A DNA stretch of 64,000 nucleotides from Euptelea pleiosperma (taxonomy: Eukaryota; Streptophyta; Magnoliopsida; Ranunculales; Eupteleaceae): positions 49,873,893 to 49,937,892 of the forward strand of contig CM068544.1 in NCBI GenBank assembly GCA_035048495.1, read 5' to 3'. The notes beneath the pieces were generated by a model that searched no databases, was not told the origin of the DNA, and saw only the letters and a list, made by a program, of their open reading frames with translations. A program made the translations under genes and the position numbers. Below are positions 21,247-33,352 of the stretch, in pieces (position 1 is the stretch's first letter; the number at the start of each line of letters is the position of its first letter).

Positions 21247-24200
21247 GGAGGAAGTGGTGGCTACCTTGTGAAACCTCATTACAGAACACCCAATTGTCCC
21301 AACGTTTTACAATTTCAGTGGCGAAGGACTCTGTCATTGCTGGGTTAGCCTTAAGAGAAGCTCAAGGCTGTGTTTGTTTACTGCACATTCGATGTGTGCA
21401 TTTTCTAGTAATGCGCACACATCTTCATTTGAGCAAGAGTAAAGTTGCACATTTTTTAATGTGAAGTGTTTGGATGAACAATAATGAAAAATAATAAAAT
21501 ATATTGCACATGTATTGAGTTTGATGAGCAATACTCTAAAAATAAGCATGTGGTTCACTGATGCTAGATAGGCCTTACACAATCAATGTCTTATCATATG
21601 TGGGTCCTATATACCCATGTAGGCTCCCGCATTGCTCATTCAGACGTCAATGAAGATTTTTCTTGAACAACATACTTAGCTGAGGAAAAGTGGACTCCTA
21701 GAGTTGTGGCGACTAAGCCAACTCCAATCAGCACAAGGCAAACTTAGCCATGGAATTAAGAATCTAGAACTTGAATGGTTGTTCAGCTTTATTCTTTTTC
21801 TTTTTTCCTCAGTTAAGGGGATGCTTTAGAAGTTTTCAAAACTCTTAATCTTAGATCCTTTTTGGTTGGACATAGGTCTATTCCTCTCTTGATGGACATT
21901 TACCATAAAAAACTTTGTTTCTCCAGTGTTGTGGTCCAGGACACCTCCCTTATTATAATGGAAAAATAACGGCCGTTATAACGAAAATAACAACTGTTAT
22001 TTTCTGAGCGTTAACAGTACATAATGTAACGGGGAGGTCTGCATCCGTTATAACGGCTCAGCTTGGTTCTCTCCTTCTCTACATGAAATTTCTCCTTTTT
22101 TCTCCCTTTTCTCTCTTGCATGTTTATGTTCTGTGGATATCTCTTTTTCGTGATTTGAGAAATTATTTAAAGTGTATGGAAATTGCGTGGAATTTGAGTT
22201 TGAGATGCTGCAACCATTATGTTAGATTTTAGGGCTAATAACTACTGTGTCTTGATTCCACTGAGTAAGGGCTCCATCAGAAAATTTTAGAGATTATCTG
22301 TAGATTTGGGTGTCACCGTTGATCTGGGTTTTGCTGAAAAAATGGTTTTGTAATTTGGGTAAGAGAAATTATGTAGTTTTTGGGCGGTCTGTGAGTGTTT
22401 TGGAGATTAGGGTTTTGGTTTGTAGAGTTTCGTGCTTGGGGGATTTTTTTATTCAGAGTTTGGAGGTTTGGGGTTTTTGGTTGGTAAAACTTGGTGATTG
22501 GTGAACTGGGTTTTGCTCAAGAACATCATGGCTGGTTTTTGGAATTTCTCTAGGTCAATGGAATGCTTTGAACTAATATACAAGTCTGCAACTAACTATA
22601 TCGAGAGATACGCGAATAGATAAAAGATCTATAAAATCCCAATATTGTGAGGATTCTACTAATTGATTCGTGTAGGGTTTTTTAGTGGTTTTTTTAGATT
22701 TTGGGTCACTAGATTGTATACCATATTGTGCACTAATGCATCAAAAGTATAATTGTGTCCTCAAGTTTTTATAGTGGTATGACTTGGGTATGTGTGACAG
22801 ATTGTGTGCCATTTTCGTCGTTCAGTTTCAAAATTTAGTAGTTCCAATATTCATGAGCAAACTGCATATCAATTTGTATGAGTCTCTGTAGAGGTTATCA
22901 AAGAATTGTGAATAAAAGAATTGATATTTGAAATGGATTCGGGAACCATATTATAATCAGTCATAAGGACACCAGCCACTAGTGTTGGACATGAAGACAC
23001 CTCCAGTTCGTGTCCTATTTGAAATCCCAGGTATCGACTTGACACATGTATGGTAGACTAAAAAACAAGTTTTATATTGCATAATGAGAAACATTCACCA
23101 ATTCAGAAACTTCAGGGACAATCTGAGACTCTGGATGTTATAGTAAGGAAGACGATTTTATCTGAATTATAGTTCCTTCTAGTTTTTCAATTTACCACTT
23201 ACTGTGAATTAAACCTACATTTCTTCAATTATTGATAACCCATTCATTTGAAATGTTACCTCAATTTTCTAATTTTAATTTACTTAGTGTATTTATTAAT
23301 GTAATATGCATTATAGTTATAATGTTAAGCATGGCAGCTTGTACTTTGTGGATTTCAGAGGCACAATGTCCATTTGAACAATTGAGTTCAAATGTTCTAC
23401 TGTGTAATAGAGAAAATGTGTTTGTGAACTTCCTATTCATTTATGGGACTGCGTACATGTTTAACATCTTGTGCTCCCACTAGTCAATACCAGCTTTATT
23501 TTCCATTATATATGTAGTTTTGTCACATGAACTAACTTGATTGTTGTTAATTTAGGGCCTCTTCAACTCCATTGCTTATGGCCTCAACTCTTCAATGCGA
23601 TGGGAAATTTATGAAAGACTTGATCTGTAAGTCAAAAGTGCAAAATATATTATCTTTGAGAAAATCTAAGGTACTTCTAGAGAGTAGAGAGCAACCTTTC
23701 AATGGTCCCACCTTGGATATCAAGTTCTCTTGTCTACTTCATTTTTTGTCTGTACTATTCAAAGGATTGTGATTGGATGGTTATAATCATCACATTTTGG
23801 CCAAAAATACTGATGTGTATTTATGTCCGTAGATCAAAATAACAAAGATGGTTAGATCTGGCATCTATGACTAAACCAGGGTTTGTCTGTCCAAAGTGAT
23901 TCCCTGATTGTTAGAAAATATGACATTAAAACTCATGACAATGAAGGGGAATAAAATGTTTTAGTTTGTTGTACATAAGTAGGTGAATTAAGTTCAGCTG
24001 AAGTTAAGAGTCATCAGTCCTATAACTCCTAAGAAAGTCCTTAATCTCACTGTAACTCATTTATTTGTTGAAGTGAAAGTTGGTAGTTGTTTCTTTCAAT
24101 AGGAAGTTGTCCCCTGGTGGTCTGGCTCAGTACCTGACCTAATCTTAGTTATGATATTGATGAGCTATCATTTCTTACTCTAGCATAAATGATCCATCTG

Positions 24201-24306
24201 AGTTTAAGGTTGACTTAGGAGAGTCCAAGACCCCCATTTTCTCAATTGTGGACGCTCTCTTGTTGTAGTCCAAGGCAGAGTCCCTTGTTTGAGTTTTGAT
24301 GATATT
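21247..24306. other. Intergenic, no intact gene recognised
   Basis: The first 100 bases may hold worn DYW-domain sequence of the PPR gene. A broken family B MITE lies at about 21958-22068 (ATAACGGCCGTTATAACG). The rest is AT-rich. I searched by eye for the missing GRXS16 exons (CGFS and NWPTFPQ regions) and saw none. Confidence 0.4.
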
Positions 24307-24315
24307 GAACCTTTA

Positions 24316-24531
24316 CAAGGATGAAAGTCTCGAGATCGGTAGGCTCCGATTCCGATCCATATCAGTCCGATACGGAACAGGATCGGCCATCTCGCCCCGA
24401 GACGGTGTGAAAATCCTTAAGAAAACAGAGAACTCGGGCGAGACAGAGCATGGTATGGATCGGATCGGTGAGCTCCGATCCCGATCCAGATCGCCCGATC
24501 CGGAACAGGATCGCCCGAGACTTTGAACCAT
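24316..24531. mobile_element. Small CCGAT-rich MITE
   Basis: Flanked by GAACCTTTA on both sides (24307-24315 and 24532-24540). Ends carry GAAAGTCTCGAG and CCCGAGACTTTGA as a partial inverted repeat. The inside holds two related blocks of CTCCGATYCCGATCC with GGAACAGGATCG. It is markedly more GC-rich than its flanks. Confidence 0.65.
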
Positions 24532-24540
24532 GAACCTTTA

Positions 24541-26052
24541 TCAAGGCAAAATTATGAAATATTATTTGGATTTTACTTTATACCATTTGATCTTCAAATT
24601 TTCAAAATATTTCATCTTGAATTTTCACCATCAGCTATTGCATGTTATTGGATGGCCGAAGGAGGTTCCGTGTACAAAAGAGTTCCCCCTATGTGCAACA
24701 AATCCATATGGATGGACCAAGGTATATTTTGGACAATGATCTGGTACTGTGGTTCTGTAGGGTGTGGAAAAACTAAAAGATACAAATGTTGGGTAGGGCC
24801 CCACATGAACTGGAGGAAATTAATACCCAACATCTATTCCATTTTTGCTTATTCATTTTGCTCTTCACTCACCAAACACTTGTAGCATTTTACTAGGGTA
24901 AAGTAGAATTACATTTATTTCTCTAGTTTTACTCTTGAATGGTTTATCTGACTTGTCATAACAGGTCATGATTGCTTTATCTTAACTCATATCACTATTT
25001 TTCCTCTTCTTGAAGTCACTATACTCATTCTAAGGTTTGTTGATCTAGTAGAAAAGTGATCCTGGAATACTTCAAGCCACTTGCTTGAAGTGACGAGGCT
25101 CACGTGTAGGTGCTATATGTGCCTCCTTGATCCGAGTGATCTATCTTCATGTTGACATTCTTTTTTGACACTCTAAATAATACACGATCATGGGCCCACA
25201 TTAACAAAAAGGTTGATTTTTTTGCTGATCGAGATCATCCTCACAAAAGTAGCCCTTTTCTGAAATATCTGAGTTCCGACCCTATTAAATGTGGAGTTCA
25301 ATGTAATGGTGAAATAAATGGTCACACCAACAATGTAGGAATCCACTTTTCATATGGTCTGAAATGTTGGAATGATGGAAATGAATTATCCTCACCAAAA
25401 GTCAGACCTTGACTCATCTTCATTTGGGCCCCACGATTGTGTAATAAACAATGAGGCATGGACTCAAGACTTCAAGTACAGTTTTCTATCAACAATCATC
25501 TGCTCCATCTTACAAAAGTAACTTTTAAATGGACAAATTCCATGAATCACTCTGCTTTTTTGTTTCTCTGTTTGACAGGTGAGCTGGGATCAAACACATG
25601 ACCTCATAGTTCCAATGAAACGAAACATCATAAACATCCACACCATCCAAATCCTTTGAAGAACGTTATGTTCTTATCCTGTTGTACCTCTAAGACCATC
25701 AACTCCATCTACTGGGGAACCCTGTAACTCCTAGTGTTTGAAATTAATTTCCCCATTACTTTCCAGATTCTTTTCTCTAGTCATTTCCTGATCATCACAA
25801 GCACCTTTTCTTCTCAAACAACGAGTTATACCATGTTTTAAGCATCTATCATTTTTTCTAGTGATGGTTTTCATTCACATGTATCAATATCCAGAAACCA
25901 GTTTTCTAGAAAACCTAATAAGGAAAATTTGTAAAAAGACATAAAATCCATCAAACAGGGAAGCACCAGAGTCAACAACTTATCTTGTTGACTGAATTGC
26001 AAAGGTTGATACTCCTTTGAAGACTCATGGTTGCTCCCCTTATCTTTGAAAC

Positions 26053-26093
<41 letters not shown>

Positions 26094-26757
26094 TTCCCTT
26101 GCAATTCTGCCTAAGTTAATTGCTGTGGTACTTGGTGTACAGGGTGCGCTTGCATTTGGTGAAAAGCATCATGGGAAGACTTCTTTTGTAGAACACCGGA
26201 CATTTCTCCATCTTTACCTTCAGTTTTGAACTGATTTAGAGCACATGGACATTGGGACATCGGGTATTGTATCTTTGGGTTTGCCTAATCTGAGTTTTCT
26301 TTCTTCTTTTGTCTTTCTTTAATTAAAATTTTTGTGATCGTTTGGCATTCTTTATCATGCCTAGGCTGCTTTTTTATTAGGCACTAAAATATTTGGAGCC
26401 ATTGTTAGTATTGATAGGTGCTAGTCATTAGCAAGCGTTAGAATATTCTCATTGCTTTTGTCCTTTGATTTTGATGTGCTTGATGATTTTTTTTCTTTGT
26501 GCGGTTGTGTTGAACATCTATAAATTACAATTCATTTTAGTTCTAAAGCTGAGTCTTGTCGCAAAGTTACTGTGTATTCTGCATCATCCAGTACAATAAT
26601 CAGTATTTTTTTATACCAGTATGTCTAATATACAAAGTATGTGGATATTCTAGATGTTTACCTATTGCCAAATGGTTTAAATGTGGCAGCCCTATCTGAT
26701 GTGGCCAAAGCAAATCAGGGAATGTTGAATTAAAAAATTGAAGGTGGGTATATGTAA
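24541..26757. other. Intergenic, no gene recognised
   Basis: AT-rich sequence with a (TC)18 microsatellite at 26056-26091. There are scattered palindromic fragments of MITE type near 24640-24830 and 25180-25430 but no boundaries I can define. Confidence 0.4.
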
Positions 26758-27031
26758 GGGTCAGGCTCAGCGGACACATATTTTCACACACAATTTTGGT
26801 GTACGCACATGGAAGATAAATCAATGGCTGATTTTTGGTGAGGATGATCTCCTTGTAAACCATGCTACAAATATCAGAATGATTTGAATTTTCTTGAGGG
26901 TGATCTTCTCACCATAGAGACCATCCTCACAAAAATCATCCCGTTACAAAACTTCCAATTTATATGTTGGCCCCTGACGATTTTTTTGTATGAAATTGTG
27001 TGTGAAAATATGTGTCCGCTGAGCCCAACCC
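26758..27031. mobile_element. Mutator-like hairpin MITE
   Basis: Ends GGGTCAGGCTCAGCGGACAC and GTGTCCGCTGAGCCCAACCC are inverted repeats that continue through ATATTTTCACACACAATT. Flanking 9-mers TATATGTAA and TTTATTTAA differ at two bases. The inside shares the TGATTTTTGGTGAGGATGAT motif with 43774-44131. Confidence 0.7.
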
Positions 27032-27649
27032 TTTATTTAATGCATGGACCTTGGCCTGATCTTCTTTCCTATGGAGTTTCCTCAAAAGTATATTGTTTCT
27101 TTTCTTCCCTTTTTCTCACTTATAGTTTCTTTGTAATTGAATTTTAAGCCTCCATGGATAACATTTGTTTATTCTTCTCAGAGAGGATGTACTTTGGGGC
27201 CTTTATGAATTTGGCTGGCAGATGGATGGCAATGTTCAGAAGATTTGTTTGGTTATAGCATTTATTGAGATATAAGCATTAGAAATCTTTAACACTTTCA
27301 ACTCACTTCTTTTGATGTCTACATCATTGCTGCCCACAGCCAGCTGATCCTATTTTTAACTAACAGCGACTTAGCTGTCTTAAGTAATTATAAAACAGCG
27401 TTGTCATTCTCTTGTCTAAAGTGACTCTAAATTGCCTTTTGTCTTATGTGTTCTTCTCTGTTCCCAGCATTATAAGGTTGCTTGTGGTTCAAGGCCTTGG
27501 CAGCCTGCCCAATTACATCAATGGGAGACTTGATACTTCTAGAATTATAGGAACGTGTTGCTGCGTTACCAAGACTCTGCTGTACTGTGTTAACTTTATA
27601 TTGGTGTTATGAATTTTAATATGTATTCTTTATTTCACATGTATTCTGG

Positions 27650-29174
27650 AAAAGGTAAAGCTGAGAGAAAAGGAAACTGAGGTGGAGGCAACTAAAAAAC
27701 TTGTTTCTAAGAAGCAGGATATCATATCACGCTTGGAGCAAGACCTTGTAAGCAGCCAGTTGGAATTAAGTGAAAGGGAGAAGAGGATAAATCTTCAAGC
27801 TGAGGTACATAGCATATTTTTTTCTTGATTAACTTGGATTTAATCATCAGCTTGTGTCTTACATTTGCCGCGTATTTTAGATGAGTCTCATGATTATGGA
27901 TCACATGCAGGCTACTATCAAATTAGATGTTGAAAAGCAAAAGTTGGTAGCTCACTTCAAGGTTGTGAACTTCTTCACCTTCTTTCACAAAATGAAATTT
28001 CACCTAATGCTATTGATTTCATAGTCCCTTGATTATTTTGATGATTTTGTTTTGTGGTAGAATATTTGTTCATCATCACTTAGAAACCAAATCCACATGT
28101 ATTCATTTGGTTTCTATCGTATATTATTTTTGTGCTACCGTAGAAGGTTGAAACCTTGACAAAGGAAACTGAGGAACTGAGCATAGAGAAACAATGTCTC
28201 TCCAAACAGTTAGAAGACTCTAGACAAGGTTCTCATTTCTCTTTTACTGTAAATCAATATCACTACCGGTCTATCTGATGAATCCTTTAATTCTACTTAA
28301 CTTCACAGGCAAGAGACTCATAGGGGATGCTACAAGTGAACAGACCATGAAAGAAAATGAGAAAGCGAAGGATATGCACCCGCATACAGGTTTCCAAAGC
28401 AATTACCTTAGTTCTTTCCTTTTTTCTTTTTCCCCACTTATCATTTTCATCTTTACTCAAACTTCCACCCAGATTCTAGAGAGAACTACGGAGAGGGAGA
28501 GATGAGTTGCAGAAGGAGAGGGAAGACCACCGGAAAGAGAAAGCCAAGCACCTGAAGACTGAGAAGACAGTTATGGATCTTATTAAAACTGTTAATCAGG
28601 TTATGGATCTTCCTTTCATCTATCATTTTTATTTAGTTTGGACGAAGTATTGATTTTTTAGTGAAAATTAAGACCTTCTATCCTTGATAACTATACATAC
28701 ATGGCATTGAAGTAGAAAACTGCCTCTGTATATATGGTACTCCCTCAAACTGACATAAATGGATATAACAAGGGTTGTTTTGTCTGCTAGAGAATAATGT
28801 CTAGTTATGGGAAATGTCTTCATAAAAATCATTGGCAATCTGAATGGTGGTCTGAGCATCTAAGTCACTCATTGCACACTGAATTTGAGTTCATATTATT
28901 AATGTGCTAAGTTTTCTAAGCAACATGTTTTCTTCCCCCAAAGATTTTGTTTTTTTACCTCCTAACAAACTAAGCCAATATGCATATTACTCAAACTATC
29001 CTAATTTAAGTAAGATCAAAGTTGTTTCTTACCAAATAATTCTCTTTCTTATATAATATGTGTTGTTTTTCTCCCACAGGTGTATTTAACATATTTTTTT
29101 GTCAACTTTAGGAAAAAAAGAAGTGGGTCGACGAACTTGAGAAGCATAAGCATGCAAGAGACAATCATCCAGAG
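27650..29174 (+). pseudogene. Fragment of a nuclear-pore anchor (NUA/TPR-like) gene
   Basis: Six exon-like blocks with mostly intact splice sites were read: about 27650-27804, 27911-27961, 28144-28228, 28309-28389, 28473-28599 and 29112-29174. Their conceptual peptides (KETEVEATKKLVSKKQ, ISRLEQDLVSSQLELSERE, TEELSIEKQCLSKQLEDSRQ, GKRLIGDATSEQ, EKAKHLKTEKTVMDLIKTVN, KKKWVDELEKHKHA) follow one another in the order known for the coiled-coil region of plant NUA, the nuclear basket protein. The fragment is broken. Block 4 needs a frame shift near 28373 to reach the expected reading, block 5 hits a stop at about 28503 because of a small indel, and the acceptor of block 1 is poor. Neither the N-terminal nor the C-terminal part of this roughly 2000-residue protein was found. 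Introns are kept, so it arose by DNA duplication and not by reverse transcription. Confidence 0.8.
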
Positions 29175-29814
29175 GTATATTTATGTCTACTTTGAAAGTT
29201 GATTATTCTTCTACTGCAGCAACCTATAGAGCTCAATTCTACTGTCACATATTTTTAATAAAAAGGGGAAAAAATAGGTAGCATTTGCATATACAGAATG
29301 TCATTGTTTAATCTCTGTTTCTTCTTTGTTATCTTTTTGGCAACATATATATGCTCAATCCTTAGATATCCTCTTTGCAAGTTCCCTTGGCAAACCGAAG
29401 GAATAGTTCTATCTTCTATAGTCAACACTCAACATTGATATGTGTAATATAATTGTCTACTTAAACTTAAAATCATGCTTTAGATCTGATCTGGTCCTAA
29501 GAATAAATGCAATTATCTTAGCTGTCGATGAAACTTAGACAACCACAATTTGATGAATTATAAATGTTTGCAAGTGGTGTTTTCATCTACCACCTGAAAT
29601 GATTTGGGTTCTTGGATTTTAATTTATACTTGTGGAATTTAGATCAGACCGTGATCAACTAAAACAAAATTGAGTAGTTGATTTTTTGCCTTTTTTTTTA
29701 ATACTTATGGGCTATGTATGGTGATGAACAAAAAGTTCTACAGAAATAGGATTTGTATGTCAAAGCGGGTGAAAACTTCAGTTACAATGGGTTGTGACCG
29801 AAGCCGATCTCAAC
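29175..29814. other. Intergenic flank of the NUA fragment
   Basis: I see no further NUA-like exon and no other gene. Confidence 0.35.
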
Positions 29815-30165
29815 CCACAATATGAGCCATGTGGCACACTATTTGAGGACGTTGACTGTATGGATGTTTGGCCAGTCCCTCGGTGGACCTGCAAACCAAA
29901 AATCAGCCTGATTAGTGAATTCTAAGTGTTGGATTGAAGTTATTTTCATGGGTTAATTTTAACCATAGGAATTTGAGCATCATTGAGCGTTATTTGGGTG
30001 CAAAGATCCTGGATTGAAGTTATTTTCATGATTTAATTTTAACCATATGAATTTGAGCATCATCGAGTGTTATTTGGATGCAAAGATCCAAAGGTTGTAA
30101 ATCACTAATCAAGCTGATTTTTGGTTTGCAGGTCCACCGAGGCCATGTGGCTCTAATTCTGGGTT
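29815..30165. mobile_element. Family A MITE with an internal tandem duplication
   Basis: Left arm ATGAGCCATGTGGCACAC to AAAATCAGCCTGATTAGTGA, right arm TCACTAATCAAGCTGATTTTTGG. The central loop sequence (TGGATTGAAGTTATTTTCATG to GCAAAGATCC) is present twice in tandem (about 29931-30009 and 30010-30089). The extreme right arm is shortened. Confidence 0.75.
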
Positions 30166-32839
30166 GTGACTGGATTCGGTTACAAAACATTGTGACGGGT
30201 TGTGACTGAAGTTTTACTCCAGAAAGATAAGTTTTACTCCAAAACTGAGGCAATCTTTTTGTGCTGCCAAAACGATAAGTTGATGGGCTGAGGCAACTTA
30301 TTCATGTCTTTTTTATCCAACTATTTGGGATTTGCCGAAATAGGATTCATGTTGGCAACCCCAAATATGTTACATGACTATATTTGCAGGTCACATGCAT
30401 ATTCATGGCAGCTGCTCCCCTCACTTCTTCAACTAATGGTTGAGCTTGAGCACTTAGAATTCCTCATCATCTCTCACTTTGCTGTTCTACAAATCCTCTT
30501 AACCCATGTCTTGTCAACACTGATTTCTCTATCTGGTTAGCAATTGTTCACCTCTTTAAGTTCAGATTGTTCTCCATCTCAAATTCTTGCAGACCAACAT
30601 TTTTTAAGTTGAATAACTTTAGCAGTGTGCTTTGAGTGATGCTTGTTATAGCACATCACTTTTTGACCCTCAAAAAATACAGATCTTTGTCAATAGACTG
30701 TTGATGTCATCCATGGTAGCTCTTCTATATCTTTCTTTCCAACTGACTATGAAGTTACTTGGTGAACCTTGGATTCTTCAACAACAAATTGTACATCCAA
30801 AGAATTCATCTTCTTCGTGGTCATCTGCCAAATTGGCCTATTGACAAAGAACCGCATGTACTTCTCTGTTTTTTTTTTTTTTTCAATTCTTCAACAATGA
30901 AGAGTACATTCCATCGTCTTCTTGGTTAACATCTTTGTTCTAACATAGAACCATTGACACTTCTATGTTCTATTTTTTTCTGATTGTTTTGTCCTTGTAA
31001 TATTTAGATTACATTTTAGGTTTTAAATAAATTCTTTTGTTGGAATTTGAATTGTCAGAGTTGAGTTGAGAAATAGACTTTATATGCTTACAAGGAAAAA
31101 GAATGATGGAAGTGTCGATATGTTCATTCCTTCCTCCTAAACAAGAGACTTGTCCTTCACCATCTGTCCTTCAACTCATTTTATTAAATTTTTTAAGTTT
31201 GATTTGCTCTCCACAGAAACAGCCGTTAGAGTTGTAGGAAAAATGATTTACACCCCTCCTGTGCCACTTACGTGCCAAATTTTAAAAGAAAATTGTAACC
31301 AGGTAGGCCTAAAATTAAATAAAAACAAGTTAAGAGTGTTTTTAGTGCATTTAACTACTTTGTAGGGGTAAAATAGGTATTTTCACAAAAACATTTTTTT
31401 ACCAAATACTATAAAAGAGCTTTTTATGAAAAAGAACCACTTTTCTTATATGGTTACCAACATAGCAAAAAGAGCTAAACTTAATAAAAATGCTATTAGG
31501 TAAGGCCTTAAGTCTTCTTTTATACACAAGCTTCTTGTGCGCTACTGTTTCCTACATTCTAAGAAGTGATGATTCCCTCTTGTTTCACTAAAATTAGCTC
31601 TAGGCCATGATCCCATTTTTTGTTGCTAAGGATCCAATTGAGCTTTTCTTATGGTTGCATTAGAGATGAAGATTACAGGCATGATGTTGGCTTAATCAAA
31701 TTTGGTGGTAGTTTATGAAGTGATGAAGATAGGTATTCTTGTATCGTCATAGTGCATTTTGTTACTTTTCTTGTGATGGCAGCTCTTATTTTAAAAATAC
31801 CCTACTAATATTTTTTTCATTTGTACGACCTTTGATCTTTTCACTTCTTGCTTTGTTCATAGTTTTGAAAATACCCTACTAAGGCTCTTGCTTTGTTCAT
31901 AGTTCAGTAATTAGATATTACTTTTATCTTTTATGTTTTCGTTCAAATGTGTTATAGTGAAATTTACAAATGAAGCCATAGTAAGAAAAGTGAGATTTTA
32001 TTGGAGCTATTGTAAACTTTTATGGCTCATGCTAAGCCTTTCGTTTCCTTCCATGCATTAGACTGTGTATAAGGCCTCGAAATATATATGATCTTAAGCA
32101 CTGATCAACCCTTGAAATGCTTCTATTTTTTGTTAGCAGACAGAGAGATATGGGGGCCTAAAACAACAAGCAAACTTTTAGAGGTATCTTGGCAGATTTT
32201 AACAACTTTTTAAGTAGACTTGAAAGTGCAAAAGATGAAGGGACATCCCTCTTGACAAAGTAAGGTGTCAACCTTAATTTGATATGCCGTTCGGTGTTGT
32301 CTGAAATTTATCTATGCTCATTTTCTGTGAGGCAAATCATTTTACATCAGTTATTTAAGGATTTAAAATTTAGGTCTATTTAGTATTAGACATAAATGTT
32401 TATTTTTTTTAGTTTTAGCATCGTTCGGTTGCTTACATTAACTGGCATTGCTACACTCCCACTTACATTAACTAGTATTGACTTTCAGGTGATTTAATCA
32501 TCTTAATTCTGCCATAAACAAGGAGGCATGGATTGGGTCCTTTTATGTATTTAATGAAAAGGTGGCTAGCATGGGGAGTTACACGTTGTATTTAACACTT
32601 GAATCAAACTGTGAATTTTAGATTTTAACTATGTTTGTTTTCAATTACTAAAATTATCAGTTTCTTTATTGTATGGAATGTGAATGTGGTGTTTTAGAGT
32701 TTGTGTATGAATCTTCACAGGTAATTTTATTATGCTAATAGAGATATTTATGAGAGTATTATTTAAAAAATTTAAAAGTAAAACAACATAATTCATAGCC
32801 ATGAGTTTATAAAATTAAAATGGTGTTCAGTAAATGTCA
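30166..32839. other. Intergenic, no gene recognised
   Basis: AT-rich. The frames at 30304-30540 and 30632-30844 match no family I know. I considered a decayed Copia element but could not place its catalytic motifs. Confidence 0.35.
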
Positions 32840-33122
32840 TGCTTTTAAACAAGTTGGCATATCTGAAAAGCCATTGTTCAAAAGATGGCGTTCCAATTTA
32901 TATATATGGCGTTCCAATTTATATTTATGGCGTTTCCAAATGTTATAAAATAATGTCGCTTATAGAACGCCATTATTTTAAACACCACCGTAAAAGTGAC
33001 ACCACCGTTACTCTAAAAAAAGTGCATAGCCTTTTATAGCTTTTTTTATGGCGTTGATGAACACCATGAAAAGTCTTTTATGGCGTTTTTGAACGCCATA
33101 AAAGGTCTATTTTGTTGTAGTG
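32840..33122. mobile_element. CACTA (En/Spm-like) transposon end
   Basis: Read on the minus strand, 33122 to 33104 begins CACTACAACAAAATAGACC, the usual CACTA terminus. Seven copies of the subterminal word ATGGCGTT or its complement lie behind it (32885, 32906, 32927, 32966, 33050, 33080, 33092). The opposite end and any transposase were not found. Confidence 0.75.
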
Positions 33123-33164
33123 TCTTTAACAAGCATAATGATATATAATCACCCTATTAGGTTT

Positions 33165-33352
33165 TCACTCAAACCCATATATTCTTGTTTCAAAGTTGAA
33201 GAAAGGGGTATTTTCATCATTTAAAAAAATTGTTAGCATTGGATCAACAACATTCACAAGATGTTGGACTGAGCCATAGAGTATGTCAGCTTTTTCAAAT
33301 TATTGGGGCAGGTCGAATTTGAAAAATAACATGAGGGGTATGTCAAAATTCC
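33165..33352. mobile_element. Right half of a long-TIR Mutator-like element
   Basis: It follows the right end of 18098-18904 (AAGTTGAAGAAAGGGGTATT, then GAGTATGTCAGCTTTTTCAA and GTATGTCAAAATTCCC). It leads directly into the 1.45 kb repeat, the same junction as at 9139-9212/12080. Confidence 0.7.

Noticed and set aside
30304..30844. Possible Copia retrotransposon remnant
   Set aside because: A few word-level similarities, but no integrase, reverse transcriptase or RNase H motif could be placed in order.
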